DNA from: Betaproteobacteria bacterium
Lineage (GTDB): Bacteria > Pseudomonadota > Gammaproteobacteria > Burkholderiales > Burkholderiaceae_D
Assembly (NCBI GenBank): GCA_025362735.1
Contig: JANYFL010000062.1
Location: forward strand, 81,546-145,545
Length of the DNA stretch: 64,000 nt
Direction: 5' to 3'
Positions 16,689-25,567 of this stretch are shown here, one piece after another (position 1 is the stretch's first letter; every line of letters begins with the position of its first letter). Made by a program: the position numbers and the translations under genes. The notes under the pieces are model-generated. The model was not told the origin of the DNA and did no database searches. It saw only the letters and a list, made by a program, of their open reading frames with translations.

Positions 16689-16956
16689 ACTAACGCCGTC
16701 CTCATTATGAAAGCCGCGTATGCGTTTAATGGGAACGTCATAATTCTAAATCAAGTCAAATGATGGCTTCTCCGATGCCAATTGCAGAGTTGAAATAAAA
16801 CCATTTTGCGCATTGAGTGGAAATGCTTTTCGAATACCTTCTATTTTTTGTAATGCGCTATGCAAGCAACTACCCGCAAATTCTCGTTTCGTTGCCTACT
16901 AGGAAGGCTCCGGAAATAAAAAAGGGGCTAGCGATTAAGCTAACCCCTTAAATAAT
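16689..16956. other. Spacer between cassette and tRNA-Thr with possible gene remnant
   Basis: The region must carry the cassette promoter. On the minus strand, 16749-16895 is a 49-codon stretch without stops, bounded by TAG codons, that reads like the tail of a protein (it contains KREFAGSCLHS and KIEGIRKAF and ends PSFDLI) but has no plausible start. A tRNA terminator lies at the right end. No integrase or repeat ends are visible. Confidence 0.4.
16918..16949 (-). terminator. Intrinsic terminator of tRNA-Thr
   Basis: Read on the minus strand, an 11-bp stem (AAGGGGTTAGC pairing with GCTAGCCCCTT, one mismatch) with a short loop is followed by a run of T, directly after the tRNA 3' end. Confidence 0.85.
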
Positions 16957-17032
16957 TGGTGCCGGCTGCAGGACTTGAACCCGCCACCCCCTGATTACAA
17001 ATCAGGTGCTCTGCCAGATGAGCTAAGCCGGC
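16957..17032 (-). tRNA. tRNA-Thr (anticodon UGU)
   Basis: A full cloverleaf of 76 bases. The 7-bp acceptor stem GCCGGCT pairs with AGCCGGC, the discriminator is A and CCA is encoded. The anticodon stem CCTGA/TCAGG encloses loop TTTGTAA, giving anticodon TGT. The T arm reads GGCGG-GTTCAAGTC-CTGC. It follows sspB with the usual petABC-sspAB-tRNA order and marks the right edge of the accessory block. Confidence 0.96.
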
Positions 17033-17100
17033 TTGTGTTGTGAACGAGAGTCCATCAAAACGGACGCCATTCTAACTGATGTGGCTGACGCGTTCTTGTT

Positions 17101-17580
17101 TTATTTGATGACGGTCAGTTTTGTGCGGCCTTTAGGTGAGCCGCCGGGTTTGTCCGGTGGTGGCTCATTGTCGACAACGGTGAGGCCCTGACGGTCTGGC
17201 GTCGTTGGCGTGTTGCCGAAATCGGTCAAGGAAGTTGGCGCGTCGTGGCCCTGCCCTTCGTTAGATTTCAGGATTTCGAAAGCCATGCCTTGACCGTTCT
17301 CACGTGCATAGATGGCAGTCACGTTGGCAATGGGTACGGTGATGATGCGTGCGACGCCGCCAAAGCGGGCTTGAAACTCGACCCATTCGTTACCGAGTTC
17401 GAGCTTGCTGGTGGCCAGTGCGCTGATGTTGAGCACGATCTCGCCATTCTTGACGTGTTCCATCGGCACACGGGTGTTCTCGTCGACCGTGACTGCGAGA
17501 TACGGCGTGTAGCCGCTATCCGTGCACCATTCGTAAATGGCGCGGATGAGATAGGGCTTGGTGGACGGCTCGGCGGACAC
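17101..17580 (-). CDS. sspB: ClpXP specificity-enhancing factor SspB
   Basis: Adaptor of 159 residues that delivers ssrA-tagged peptides to ClpXP. Residues 1-110 form the SspB fold, beginning STKPYLIRAIYEWC and including MEHVKNGEIVLNIS and FQARFGG. A flexible Pro/Gly-rich linker follows, ending in the hydrophobic ClpX-binding tail TKLTVIK. The start is GTG at 17580. It lies 19 bp after sspA, in the usual order of petA-petB-petC-sspA-sspB. Confidence 0.95.
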   Translation of the reverse strand: MSAEPSTKPYLIRAIYEWCTDSGYTPYLAVTVDENTRVPMEHVKNGEIVLNISALATSKLELGNEWVEFQARFGGVARIITVPIANVTAIYARENGQGMAFEILKSNEGQGHDAPTSLTDFGNTPTTPDRQGLTVVDNEPPPDKPGGSPKGRTKLTVIK

Positions 17581-17599
17581 GCTGGCTCTACACCCCGGA

Positions 17600-18211
17600 T
17601 TAGCGACGCATCACTTTTTCTGAAGGGGTCAGCGCTTCGATATAGGCGGGGCGCGAGAAGATGCGCTCGGCGTATTTCATGATGGGCGCTGCGTTCTTGG
17701 AGAGTTCAATGCCGTAATGATCCAGGCGCCACAACAAGGGGGCGATGGCGACATCGAGCATGGAGAAATCTTCGCCGATCATGTATTTGTTTTTCAGGAA
17801 GACCGGAGCGAGCTGCGTGAGGCGATCACGAATGGCGGTGCGCGCTTTTTCGTGGGCCTTTTCCTGCGCCTTGCCGGACATTTTTTCGAGGACGCTGACG
17901 TGGACGAACAGCTCTTTCTCGAAGTTGTACAGGAACAGGCGGGTACGAGCGCGCATGACGGGATCGGCCGGCATCAGTTGCGGATGCGGGAAGCGCTCGT
18001 CGATGTATTCGTTGATGATGTTGGACTCGTACAGGATCAAATCGCGCTCGACCAGGATGGGCACCTGGCCATAGGGATTCATCACGGAGATGTCTTCCGG
18101 TTTGTTGAACAGGTCAACATCGCGGATTTCAAAGTCCATGCCTTTTTCAAACAAAACCAGGCGACAACGTTGACTGAATGGGCAGGTCGTGCCCGAGTAG
18201 AGAACCATCAT
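17600..18211 (-). CDS. sspA: Stringent starvation protein A (GST-fold RNA polymerase partner)
   Basis: A 203-residue protein of the glutathione-transferase fold that binds RNA polymerase under starvation. The thioredoxin-like half begins MMVLYSGTTCPFSQRCR and contains the cis-proline motif GQVPILV and an YESNIINEYIDERFP motif; a helical C-terminal half follows. I start at 18211, the conserved MM, not at the upstream in-frame start at 18250. It lies downstream of petC across an 80-bp gap with three hairpins. Confidence 0.94.
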   Translation of the reverse strand: MMVLYSGTTCPFSQRCRLVLFEKGMDFEIRDVDLFNKPEDISVMNPYGQVPILVERDLILYESNIINEYIDERFPHPQLMPADPVMRARTRLFLYNFEKELFVHVSVLEKMSGKAQEKAHEKARTAIRDRLTQLAPVFLKNKYMIGEDFSMLDVAIAPLLWRLDHYGIELSKNAAPIMKYAERIFSRPAYIEALTPSEKVMRR

Positions 18212-18236
18212 ATTAAGTGTCCCGATAAAAACAAAT

Positions 18237-18317
18237 GGGTGAGTCTGCACTCACCCTGTTGCAACGCCGGTCATGGGGCATGACCGGCTGGTCTTGATGT
18301 GCGATCCGACGGATCGC
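18237..18317. other. Three consecutive hairpins between petC and sspA
   Basis: Three inverted repeats lie in the petC-sspA junction: GGGTGAGT/ACTCACCC (18237-18256), GCCGGTCAT/ATGACCGGC (18266-18288) and GCGATCCG/CGGATCGC (18301-18317), the last abutting the petC stop. None is followed by a T run on the minus strand, so simple rho-independent termination is unlikely. They could act in mRNA processing or 3'-end stability. Confidence 0.55.
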
Positions 18318-19082
18318 TTATTTGACATCCTTCCAAAATGAAGCATTCAGACGCCAAGCGATGACCATAAAGACGGCGAGGAAAAGCAAGACCCACACAC
18401 CCAATTTCTTGCGGGTGGTTTGTGCCGGTTCAGCCATATAGCCGAGAAAGGCGGTCAGGTCGGCCACGGCGACGTCATAGTCAGCCTGACTGAGTTTGCC
18501 GGGTTTGACGCTCTCGAATTTCTCGAACTCGTGAATCGTCTTGCCTTCTTCATGCGGATTCGCTTTGTCTTCGTACTTGGCGATATTGGTGCCTTGCAAT
18601 TCCCACAGCACATGCGGCATGGCGGAATTGGGATAGGCCAGATTGTTCCAACCGGTCGGACGAGTCTCGTCACGATAGTAGGTGCGCAAATAGGTGTAGA
18701 TGTAATCTGCACCGGCGCCACGCTCGGAAGACTTCGCGCGCGCAATCACGGAAAGATCAGGAGGCGCGGCACCAAACCATTCCTTCGCATCTTTCGAATT
18801 CATGGCCACCTTCATTGTCTCGCCGACTTTGTCAGTGGTAAACAACAGGTTCTGTTTGATCTGGTCATCGGTCAGCCCGATGTCGTGCAGACGATTGAAA
18901 CGCATTGACGAAGCGCTGTGGCAGCTCAGGCAATAATTCACAAATAGCTTGGCGCCATTTTGCAGGGCGGCCAGATCGCCAGAGCGATCCGGTGCTTTTT
19001 CAAGTTGGAAACCTTCTTCGGCTCGTGCACCGGCAGCGAGCAGCAGTAGGGAAAGGGCCAATAGGCGGAACAGTTTGTTCAT
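18318..19082 (-). CDS. petC: Cytochrome c1 of the bc1 complex
   Basis: Haem c subunit of ubiquinol-cytochrome c reductase, passing electrons from the Rieske centre to soluble cytochrome c in the periplasm. A signal peptide covers residues 1-21 (cut after ARA). The haem site CLSCH is at 51-55, the axial methionine is in NSAMPHVLW, and a C-terminal membrane anchor (about 227-245) is followed by NASFWKDVK. The length of 254 residues fits betaproteobacterial c1. It ends the petA-petB-petC operon. Confidence 0.96.
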   Translation of the reverse strand: MNKLFRLLALSLLLLAAGARAEEGFQLEKAPDRSGDLAALQNGAKLFVNYCLSCHSASSMRFNRLHDIGLTDDQIKQNLLFTTDKVGETMKVAMNSKDAKEWFGAAPPDLSVIARAKSSERGAGADYIYTYLRTYYRDETRPTGWNNLAYPNSAMPHVLWELQGTNIAKYEDKANPHEEGKTIHEFEKFESVKPGKLSQADYDVAVADLTAFLGYMAEPAQTTRKKLGVWVLLFLAVFMVIAWRLNASFWKDVK

Positions 19083-19141
19083 GTGCGATCCAGTTACTCT
19101 TGTTCTTGGGTGGCGCTAGGTAATCTCAAATCTTCTTCAGC

Positions 19142-20566
19142 TCAGTGCGCATGAAACGTCACGCGATCCGGCACTCTCTTGAATGTTCCCATACGGCTCC
19201 ACCAGGGCATCAGGAGGAAAAAGCCGAAGTAAACAAATGTGAATATCTGCGAGATCAATCCGCCCACTTCAGAAGGCGGCTGGATGCCCAGATAACCGAG
19301 CACGAAAAAGGAAATGACGAACAGGATATAGACATACTTGTGCCAGGTTGGGCGATAGCGAATCGACTTGACCGGCGACTGATCGAGCCAGGGCAGCAGC
19401 ACGAAAATCACGACGGACAAGCCCATCAGGACCACGCCCCAGAACTTGGGTTCAAGGACAAACAACAAGCCCAAGACAACGACCCCAATCACCAGACTCA
19501 AAAACTTGGTCATTCCGCTCTTTGCCGAAACCAGCAACAGCGCGACATAAGCGGCAACGCCGGGGACCAGACCGTACATAACGAACTGGGAAGTCGTGGC
19601 GCGCAGGATCGAGTAGTAAGGGGTGAAGTACCAGACCGGCGCAATATGCGGCGGGGTCTTGAATGGATCGGCCGGGAGGAAGTTGTTAAATTCCAGGAAG
19701 TAGCCGCCCATCTCCGGCGCAAAAAACAGGATGGTACAGAAAATCAGCAGGAAGCCCGCCACACCCATGATGTCATGCACGGTGTAGTAGGGATGGAAAG
19801 GAATGCCGTCGAGCGGAATACCTTTGGCGTCTTTCTTTTCCTTGATCTCGACCCCATCAGGATTATTGGAGCCCACTTCGTGCAGCGCCAGAATATGCGC
19901 AGCGACCAGGCCCAGCAAGACCAGCGGAACAGCGATCACATGGAAGGAGAAGAAACGGTTCAGGGTCGCATCGCCGACCACATAGTCACCACGAATCCAG
20001 AGCGACAAATCAGGCCCGATGAAGGGGATGGCGCCGAACAGATTGACGATGACCTGTGCACCCCAATAGGACATTTGACCCCAGGGCAGCAGATAACCCA
20101 TGAAGGCTTCGCCCATCAGGCACAGGAAAATCAGCACGCCGAAAATCCAGATCAGTTCGCGCGGTTGACGATACGAACCATAGAGCAAGCCGCGCATCAT
20201 GTGCAGGTAAACGACGACGAAGAACATCGACGCGCCGGTGGAATGCATGTAGCGCACCAGCCAGCCCCAAGGCACATCGCGCATGATGTATTCGACCGAA
20301 GCAAAGGCTGTGGGAATACCTGAAGCATTCAGCGAGGCGTCTGGCTTGTAGTGCATCACCAGGAAAATACCGGTGACAATCTGGATCACCAGCACCAGCA
20401 TGGCCAGCGAGCCAAAGAAGTACCAGAAGTTGAAATTCTTCGGTGCGTAATATTCTGAGAGATGGGCTTTCCAGTTCGACATCAATGGAAAACGTGCATC
20501 AACCCAGGTCAGGACACCATTAAACGGGCCCGCTCCGACAACGGGTTGCTTATCGGCTGCGGCCAT
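19142..20566 (-). CDS. petB: Cytochrome b of the bc1 complex
   Basis: Membrane subunit of 474 residues that carries both b haems and the quinone sites. Haem ligands are in the segments HSTGASMFFVVVYLHMMRG and FFSFHVIAVPLVLLGLVAAH. The Qo motif PEW is represented by the APVWYFTPYYSILR region. About eight membrane helices are followed by an additional hydrophobic segment near the C-terminus. Its ATG directly follows the petA TAA with no gap, indicating tight coupling. Confidence 0.96.
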   Translation of the reverse strand: MAAADKQPVVGAGPFNGVLTWVDARFPLMSNWKAHLSEYYAPKNFNFWYFFGSLAMLVLVIQIVTGIFLVMHYKPDASLNASGIPTAFASVEYIMRDVPWGWLVRYMHSTGASMFFVVVYLHMMRGLLYGSYRQPRELIWIFGVLIFLCLMGEAFMGYLLPWGQMSYWGAQVIVNLFGAIPFIGPDLSLWIRGDYVVGDATLNRFFSFHVIAVPLVLLGLVAAHILALHEVGSNNPDGVEIKEKKDAKGIPLDGIPFHPYYTVHDIMGVAGFLLIFCTILFFAPEMGGYFLEFNNFLPADPFKTPPHIAPVWYFTPYYSILRATTSQFVMYGLVPGVAAYVALLLVSAKSGMTKFLSLVIGVVVLGLLFVLEPKFWGVVLMGLSVVIFVLLPWLDQSPVKSIRYRPTWHKYVYILFVISFFVLGYLGIQPPSEVGGLISQIFTFVYFGFFLLMPWWSRMGTFKRVPDRVTFHAH

Positions 20567-21181
20567 TTACGCTTCTCCCTTTTCGTCTTTACCAATCACA
20601 ATTTTAGAATCGCTCAGGTACATGTAACGTGGCACGTCAAGGTTGTTTGGTGCCGGTTTGTTTTTAAATACGCGGCCTGCGAGATCGAATGTAGAACCGT
20701 GGCAGGGGCACAGAAAGCCGCCTTGCCAGTTGTCCGGCAGCGAAGGCTGTGGACCAGCCTGAAACTTGGAACTGGGCGAACAGCCCAGATGCGAGCAGAT
20801 GCCGACAACGACCAGAATGTCTTTGTGCTCGGCACGCGAACGGTCTTCGTTCTTGCAGTATTCGGGCACATCCATCGTATAAGGCTTTTCCGACTTGGGA
20901 TCGGCGACTTCGGCGTCAGTCTTGGGAAGGCTCGCGAGCATTTCCGGCGTGCGCTTGAGAATCCAGACGGGTTTGCCGCGCCATTCCGCGACTTTCATAT
21001 CGCCCGGCTTCAAATCGCCGATATCCACCTCAACCGGTGCGCCTGCTGCTTTGGCGCGCTCAGAGGGTGCGAAGGTACAAACTAGCGGTAAGGCCGTGGC
21101 CACTCCCGCTGCGCCACCGCTAACACAGGTTGCGATGATCCAATTTCGGCGCGAACTATCCTTGGCCTGACCGTCACTCAT
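20567..21181 (-). CDS. petA: Rieske iron-sulfur subunit of the bc1 complex
   Basis: A 204-residue 2Fe-2S protein that takes electrons from ubiquinol. The N-terminus MSDGQAKDSSRRNWI carries twin arginines and an uncleaved anchor helix (residues about 18-40), consistent with Tat-dependent insertion; the tatABC genes are 4 kb away. Cluster ligands are in the boxes CSHLGC and CPCHGS. I start at 21181, 6 codons inside the longest frame. First gene of the operon; the divergent mscL starts about 230 bp away. Confidence 0.95.
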   Translation of the reverse strand: MSDGQAKDSSRRNWIIATCVSGGAAGVATALPLVCTFAPSERAKAAGAPVEVDIGDLKPGDMKVAEWRGKPVWILKRTPEMLASLPKTDAEVADPKSEKPYTMDVPEYCKNEDRSRAEHKDILVVVGICSHLGCSPSSKFQAGPQPSLPDNWQGGFLCPCHGSTFDLAGRVFKNKPAPNNLDVPRYMYLSDSKIVIGKDEKGEA

Positions 21182-21414
21182 AGATTCCCCACATTGCAAT
21201 GCACAATTATTATTAGAGAGCGAATTCTACCGGATTCGAAAACCAAACGGAAGCGCTCGTAGGCTAACACGATCAATAATCGGGTGCCAAATCAGCCGAA
21301 GCATCAGAGCCAAGGCTCGACTTCAATTTATGCGCGAATGTCTTGTGCAGTCCCGAAAAACAGGAATCAATCCGATTACAATGGGATTCACTATCAATTT
21401 CCGGGGGGAACAAG

Positions 21415-21846
21415 ATGAGCATGATGAAAGAATTTCGCGACTTTGCAGTCAAGGGCAACGTCATTGACTTGGCTGTCGGTGTGATCATCGGCGCTGCGTT
21501 CGGAAAAATTGTTGATTCGCTGGTCAAGGATCTGATCAATCCCATCATCGGTTTCATCATGGGCAAACCGGACTTCACCAATCTTTACGTCGTATTGAAG
21601 GCCCCAGAAAAAGCCATTGAAGGCGCCGTGACTTACGATTCACTGGTCAAGGCCGGAGCCACCGTCTTTGGATATGGCGCTTTCTTAACCGTGCTGATTA
21701 ATTTCATCATCCTGGCTTTCATCATTTTTCAGATGGTCAAGGCAGTCAATCGCGTGAAACGCAAAGACACGCAGGAAGCTCCGCCTGCACCGACTCCTGA
21801 AGACGTTTTGCTGCTGCGCGAAATCCGCGATTCGCTGAAAAAATAA
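21415..21846 (+). CDS. mscL: Large-conductance mechanosensitive channel MscL
   Basis: Pentameric inner-membrane channel of 143 residues that opens under hypo-osmotic stress. It has the conserved N-terminal [20 protein letters not shown], two membrane segments (about 18-46 and 78-104), and a C-terminal charged helix ([13 protein letters not shown]). The start at 21415 is set by GGGGGG-AAC and homology. It is a single gene flanked by its own terminator. Confidence 0.96.
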   Translation: MSMMKEFRDFAVKGNVIDLAVGVIIGAAFGKIVDSLVKDLINPIIGFIMGKPDFTNLYVVLKAPEKAIEGAVTYDSLVKAGATVFGYGAFLTVLINFIILAFIIFQMVKAVNRVKRKDTQEAPPAPTPEDVLLLREIRDSLKK

Positions 21847-21867
21847 GTTTTCAGTTGCGCTCAAAGC

Positions 21868-21897
21868 AAAGGCGGACGGGTTCCGCCTTTTTTGTTT
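21868..21897 (+). terminator. mscL terminator
   Basis: The stem AAAGGCGGA/TCCGCCTTT with a 5-base loop is followed by a T-rich run, 21 bp after the mscL stop. Confidence 0.9.
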
Positions 21898-22038
21898 TGG
21901 CTGTTTGTGTCACGAACGGAAGAATTGCTTCACTACGAACAAATCCATTTTGGGCAATAATCTCTTTTCTGATTTCGGCTTCATTTCTGCTGTGAATATT
22001 CACCTTATTTTCATCTTACCCTGACAGGCTTTTGAATC

Positions 22039-23235
22039 ATGTTGCGCAAGTTCTGGTTACTTTTTGCTCAAACCGCTACGGTCTGTGTGGCGGCGATCTT
22101 CATTGTCAGCACGCTCAAGCCCGAGTGGCTGCCCCAGAAAATAGGCGACTGGCATACAAACTCCGGCGGTATAACGATCCAGCAGGCTCCTGCAAGTTCT
22201 GGTGCCGCGAGCGCAGGTAGTCAGGCGAATAGTGTCGTCTCGTATAGTGCGGCGGTTCAATTGGCCATGCCGACGGTGGTCAATGTCTATACCTCCAAGG
22301 AAGTTCGCGTTTCGCGCAACCCGTTTGGCAACGATCCATTTTTTCGTCGATTTTTTGGCGATCAGTTCGGCACACAACGTCAGCAAACATCCAGCCTCGG
22401 CTCCGGCGTCATCGTCAGCTCACAGGGTTATATCCTGACCAACAATCATGTTGTGGAAGCGGCCGATGAAATTGAAGTGGCTTTGTCGGATGGACGCAAG
22501 ACCACAGCCAAAGTGGTCGGCGCTGACCCTGAGACCGATCTGGCGATCATCAAGATTGATTTGCCGAATTTGCCAGCGATTACTTTGGGTAATGTAGAAC
22601 AGGCGCATGTGGGCGATGTGGTGCTGGCGATCGGCAATCCCTTTGGTGTCGGCCAAACCGTCACGATGGGTATTATCAGCGCGTTGGGCCGTAGTCATTT
22701 GGGAATCAATACGTTCGAAAATTTTATTCAGACTGATGCGGCCATCAATCCGGGAAATTCGGGGGGTGCGCTGGTTGATACGTCGGGCCATTTGCTCGGT
22801 ATCAATACGGTGATTTATTCGCAGTCGGGCGGATCGCTCGGGATTGGTTTTGCCGTTCCGGTTTCCACAGCGAAACAGGTGATGGAAAGCATCATTGCCA
22901 CGGGTCAGGTCGTACGTGGCTACATCGGGGTGGAGCCTCAGGACATTACGCCTGAAATGGCGGAGGCGCTGAAGCTACCGCGCACCAGTGGCGCGATGAT
23001 GGTGGCGGTGCAACGTCGAGGTCCCGCAGACAAGGCAGGATTGAAACCGGGTGACATCCTGATCGGCATAGAAAATCAGGACGTACCCGATACCACCAGC
23101 ATGTTGAATCAGGTGGCTCAACTCAAGCCAGGCACCACAGCGAAGATCAAGGTCTTGCGCGGGAACAAGGAGATTGATTTGACCGTCACGGTGGGCCAAA
23201 GGCCCAAGGCCGTACCCGTTGCGCAAGAGCAATAG
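22039..23235 (+). CDS. Membrane-anchored HtrA-type serine protease with one PDZ domain (DegS-like)
   Basis: Periplasmic protease of 398 residues. An N-terminal hydrophobic anchor (about 8-25) has no clear cleavage site. The trypsin-like domain has the triad H137 (TNNHVVEA), D167 (ETDLAI) and S241 (GNSGGAL). A single PDZ domain covers about 290-385. One PDZ plus an anchor resembles DegS/AlgW more than the two-PDZ DegP or DegQ; whether it acts in a sigma-E type cascade is unknown, as no rseA-like gene is present. The downstream DUF2461 gene follows after 9 bp. Confidence 0.9.
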   Translation: MLRKFWLLFAQTATVCVAAIFIVSTLKPEWLPQKIGDWHTNSGGITIQQAPASSGAASAGSQANSVVSYSAAVQLAMPTVVNVYTSKEVRVSRNPFGNDPFFRRFFGDQFGTQRQQTSSLGSGVIVSSQGYILTNNHVVEAADEIEVALSDGRKTTAKVVGADPETDLAIIKIDLPNLPAITLGNVEQAHVGDVVLAIGNPFGVGQTVTMGIISALGRSHLGINTFENFIQTDAAINPGNSGGALVDTSGHLLGINTVIYSQSGGSLGIGFAVPVSTAKQVMESIIATGQVVRGYIGVEPQDITPEMAEALKLPRTSGAMMVAVQRRGPADKAGLKPGDILIGIENQDVPDTTSMLNQVAQLKPGTTAKIKVLRGNKEIDLTVTVGQRPKAVPVAQEQ

Positions 23236-23244
23236 GTAACCGCC

Positions 23245-23934
23245 ATGCACACCAGTGCGCTGATTCAGTATTTGCAGGGGCTGGCTGAAAATAACAACAA
23301 GGCCTGGTTTGTGATGAACAAACCCAGCTACGACATTCTTCGTGAAGAGTTTGTTGCGCTCGTTGCGGAGGTCATCAAAGGGATCGCGAAATTCGATCCC
23401 TTGATCGCAGGCGTCGATGCAAAGAAAGCCTTGTTTCGCATTAATCGTGACATGCGGTTTTCCAAGGACAAGAGCCCGTACAAGACGACCTTTTCTGCAG
23501 CCATTAGCAACGGGGACAAGAAGGGCAGCGTGCCGATGTATTACTTTCATATCGACGCCAAGGGAACGCTATTGATCGCTGGCGGCTGCTATCTACCCGA
23601 GAAAGAAGTTCTGGCGGCGATTCGTGCCGGTATTGCGGCCGAACCCAAGGAATTATCCAAACTGATACGCAACAAGAAACTGATGGCAGGTTTTGGCGGT
23701 CTGGACAAGAGCGACGCTCTGGCGCGTCCACCGAAGGGCTATGCCCCCGATACGCCAATGATTGAGTACATCAAGCTCAAAAATTTTATTGCGGTAACGG
23801 AGGTGGATTTGAATCAACGTATGCCTAAATCCTTAAGCACTGAAATCGTCAAGACCTTTAGTGACCTACACCCGCTGATCGTTTGGTTGCGCTCGTGTCT
23901 GAAATCAAAAGGCGCAAACGAAAACTCAAACTGA
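23245..23934 (+). CDS. DUF2461 (TIGR02453) family protein
   Basis: A 229-residue cytosolic protein of unknown function with family signatures: ENNNKAWFVMNKPSYD near the start, RINRDMRFSKDKSPYKT in the middle and YYFHIDAKGTLLIAGG. Probably co-transcribed with the protease gene just upstream. Its 3' end overlaps tatC by 9 bp tail to tail. Confidence 0.85.
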   Translation: MHTSALIQYLQGLAENNNKAWFVMNKPSYDILREEFVALVAEVIKGIAKFDPLIAGVDAKKALFRINRDMRFSKDKSPYKTTFSAAISNGDKKGSVPMYYFHIDAKGTLLIAGGCYLPEKEVLAAIRAGIAAEPKELSKLIRNKKLMAGFGGLDKSDALARPPKGYAPDTPMIEYIKLKNFIAVTEVDLNQRMPKSLSTEIVKTFSDLHPLIVWLRSCLKSKGANENSN

Positions 23935-24705
23935 AGCGGCTTCCGTCTTTTCGCGCGGCTTGACCAGGCGTGCTGCCAGCAAACCAATTTCAAACAATAG
24001 ACAAAGCGGGATCGCCAGCAGCATTTGCGACATGATGTCCGGTGGCGTCACCACCGCAGCGACGACAAACGCGCCCACGATCACATAAGGTCGTACTTCT
24101 CTGAGTTTTTCCAGGCTAACCAGCCCGAAGCGCACCAGAACGACCACGACAATCGGTACCTCAAACGTCAAGCCAAACGCCAGAAACATCGACATAACAA
24201 AACTAAGGTAACTGTCAATATCGGGCGCCACATTCACGGAAGCAGGCGCGAACTGGTTGATGAAATGAAATACGGTTCGGAATACGAAAAAATAGCAGAA
24301 GGCAATGCCCGCAAGAAACAGCAGATAGCTCGAGACAATGATGGGGAGCGCGAGCTTTTTTTCATGCGCGTACAAACCTGGCGCGATGAAAGCCCAGGCC
24401 TGATACAAAACCACCGGCAAGGCGATCACAAAGGCAAGTAACAGGGTGACCTTGACCGGCACAAGGAAGGGTGTCACGACTCCGGTTGCGATCATTCGTG
24501 TTCCAGCAGGCAAGGCACTCAGCATCGGCTGCGCCAGCAAATCATAAATATGCGCGGCAAAGGGCATCAGACATAAAAACACGACCAGGATGGCGATTGC
24601 GGCACGGATCAGGCGCGTACGCAGTTCAATCAGATGCGACATGAAACTGTCGCCCGCTGGTTCAGCATTACTGCCGGAATTGGAATTCAAACGAGGATCC
24701 GTCAT
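23926..24705 (-). CDS. tatC: Sec-independent translocase subunit TatC
   Basis: Six-helix membrane receptor of 259 residues for twin-arginine signal peptides. It has the conserved SFMSHLIELRTRLIRA start, a PF...VPVK loop motif and FEVPIVVV in the fourth helix. I start at 24705 (MTDPRLNS); a longer frame reaches 24798 but reads through the tatB region. It ends the tatA-tatB-tatC run. The Rieske protein nearby is a predicted client. Confidence 0.95.
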   Translation of the reverse strand: MTDPRLNSNSGSNAEPAGDSFMSHLIELRTRLIRAAIAILVVFLCLMPFAAHIYDLLAQPMLSALPAGTRMIATGVVTPFLVPVKVTLLLAFVIALPVVLYQAWAFIAPGLYAHEKKLALPIIVSSYLLFLAGIAFCYFFVFRTVFHFINQFAPASVNVAPDIDSYLSFVMSMFLAFGLTFEVPIVVVVLVRFGLVSLEKLREVRPYVIVGAFVVAAVVTPPDIMSQMLLAIPLCLLFEIGLLAARLVKPREKTEAASV

Positions 24706-24719
24706 GCGTGCATATGCTC

Positions 24720-25184
24720 TTATTTTGGACGGTAGCGCGCAACCCGAGCAGCGCCGGATAAAACACGTGATCGCTTGCGATTGCTGGCGCGATACCACTG
24801 CGGCATGGCGCTCTGTTTGGCGACCCGATTACGATGCCAGTTCTTGCGTTTGGCCGGCGACACCTCGCTGGCATGACCAGCCTTCGACTCCATATCACTC
24901 ATTGCATGCAAAGCCGAGTCCAGCTCACTCTTGGTTTTTTGCAGTTCGCTGTGGATGGTGTTCTCGACCTCCTGCGCAGCCTGCTGGACATTCTCTTTCA
25001 TCTTGCGCAACTCATCGAGTTGCATCTCGCGGCTGACTTCGGCCTTTACATCAGAAACATAAGTTCGCGCACGCCCGAGCAAGGTGCCCACCGTGCGCGC
25101 AACCTTGGGTAAACGCTCTGGGCCGATGACGACCAGAGCCACCACACCGATCAAGCCCAATTCGGAAATTCCGATGTCAAACAT
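24720..25184 (-). CDS. tatB: Sec-independent translocase subunit TatB
   Basis: A 154-residue protein with a short N-terminal membrane helix (MFDIGISELGLIGVVALVVIG, with the conserved E8 and GPERLP hinge), then a long amphipathic/coiled helix and a basic, poorly conserved tail. It forms the substrate-binding complex with TatC, 14 bp downstream. Confidence 0.95.
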   Translation of the reverse strand: MFDIGISELGLIGVVALVVIGPERLPKVARTVGTLLGRARTYVSDVKAEVSREMQLDELRKMKENVQQAAQEVENTIHSELQKTKSELDSALHAMSDMESKAGHASEVSPAKRKNWHRNRVAKQSAMPQWYRASNRKRSRVLSGAARVARYRPK

Positions 25185-25282
25185 AAATGATGATCATGAG
25201 GTGACCATGCGCCTCATGGAGAGGTTTGCAGAAGACACTGCCTGGAAGAAATAAAACAAAAGTGAGGGTTGACGTGGCTCAC

Positions 25283-25510
25283 TCAGGAATGATTTTTTTC
25301 CTTGGCCTCAACATCAATGACGGTCTTGTCAGCCACTTGCTGGGGCGGGGTCGTACCGTCCTTTTTTTCGCTGCCTTCTTTCATCCCGTCCTTGAAACCC
25401 TTGACCGCGCCTCCGAGATCTTCACCGATGTTGCGCAGTTTCTTGGTGCCGAAAACCAGCAATACGATGACCAGTACGATCAGCCAATGCCAAATACTGA
25501 AGCTACCCAT
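25283..25510 (-). CDS. tatA: Sec-independent translocase subunit TatA
   Basis: A 75-residue pore-forming subunit. It has an N-terminal membrane helix ([21 protein letters not shown]), the F-G-K-K-L hinge and an amphipathic helix with [16 protein letters not shown] 98-bp gap separates it from tatB; a repeat element lies upstream, between it and the HIT gene. Confidence 0.95.
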   Translation of the reverse strand: MGSFSIWHWLIVLVIVLLVFGTKKLRNIGEDLGGAVKGFKDGMKEGSEKKDGTTPPQQVADKTVIDVEAKEKNHS

Positions 25511-25567
25511 TTTCGATCTCCTGCGGAATGAATCCGCGAAACAATCTAATAAATTAAACTAACAGAC

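Noticed and set aside
16957..17032. tRNA-Thr as an integrase attachment site for an island
   Set aside because: No integrase gene and no direct repeat of the tRNA 3' end was found on the cassette side; only the position is suggestive.
19145..20323. 392-codon plus-strand frame over petB
   Set aside because: Antisense to a textbook cytochrome b gene; composition is extreme in Gln, Arg and His.
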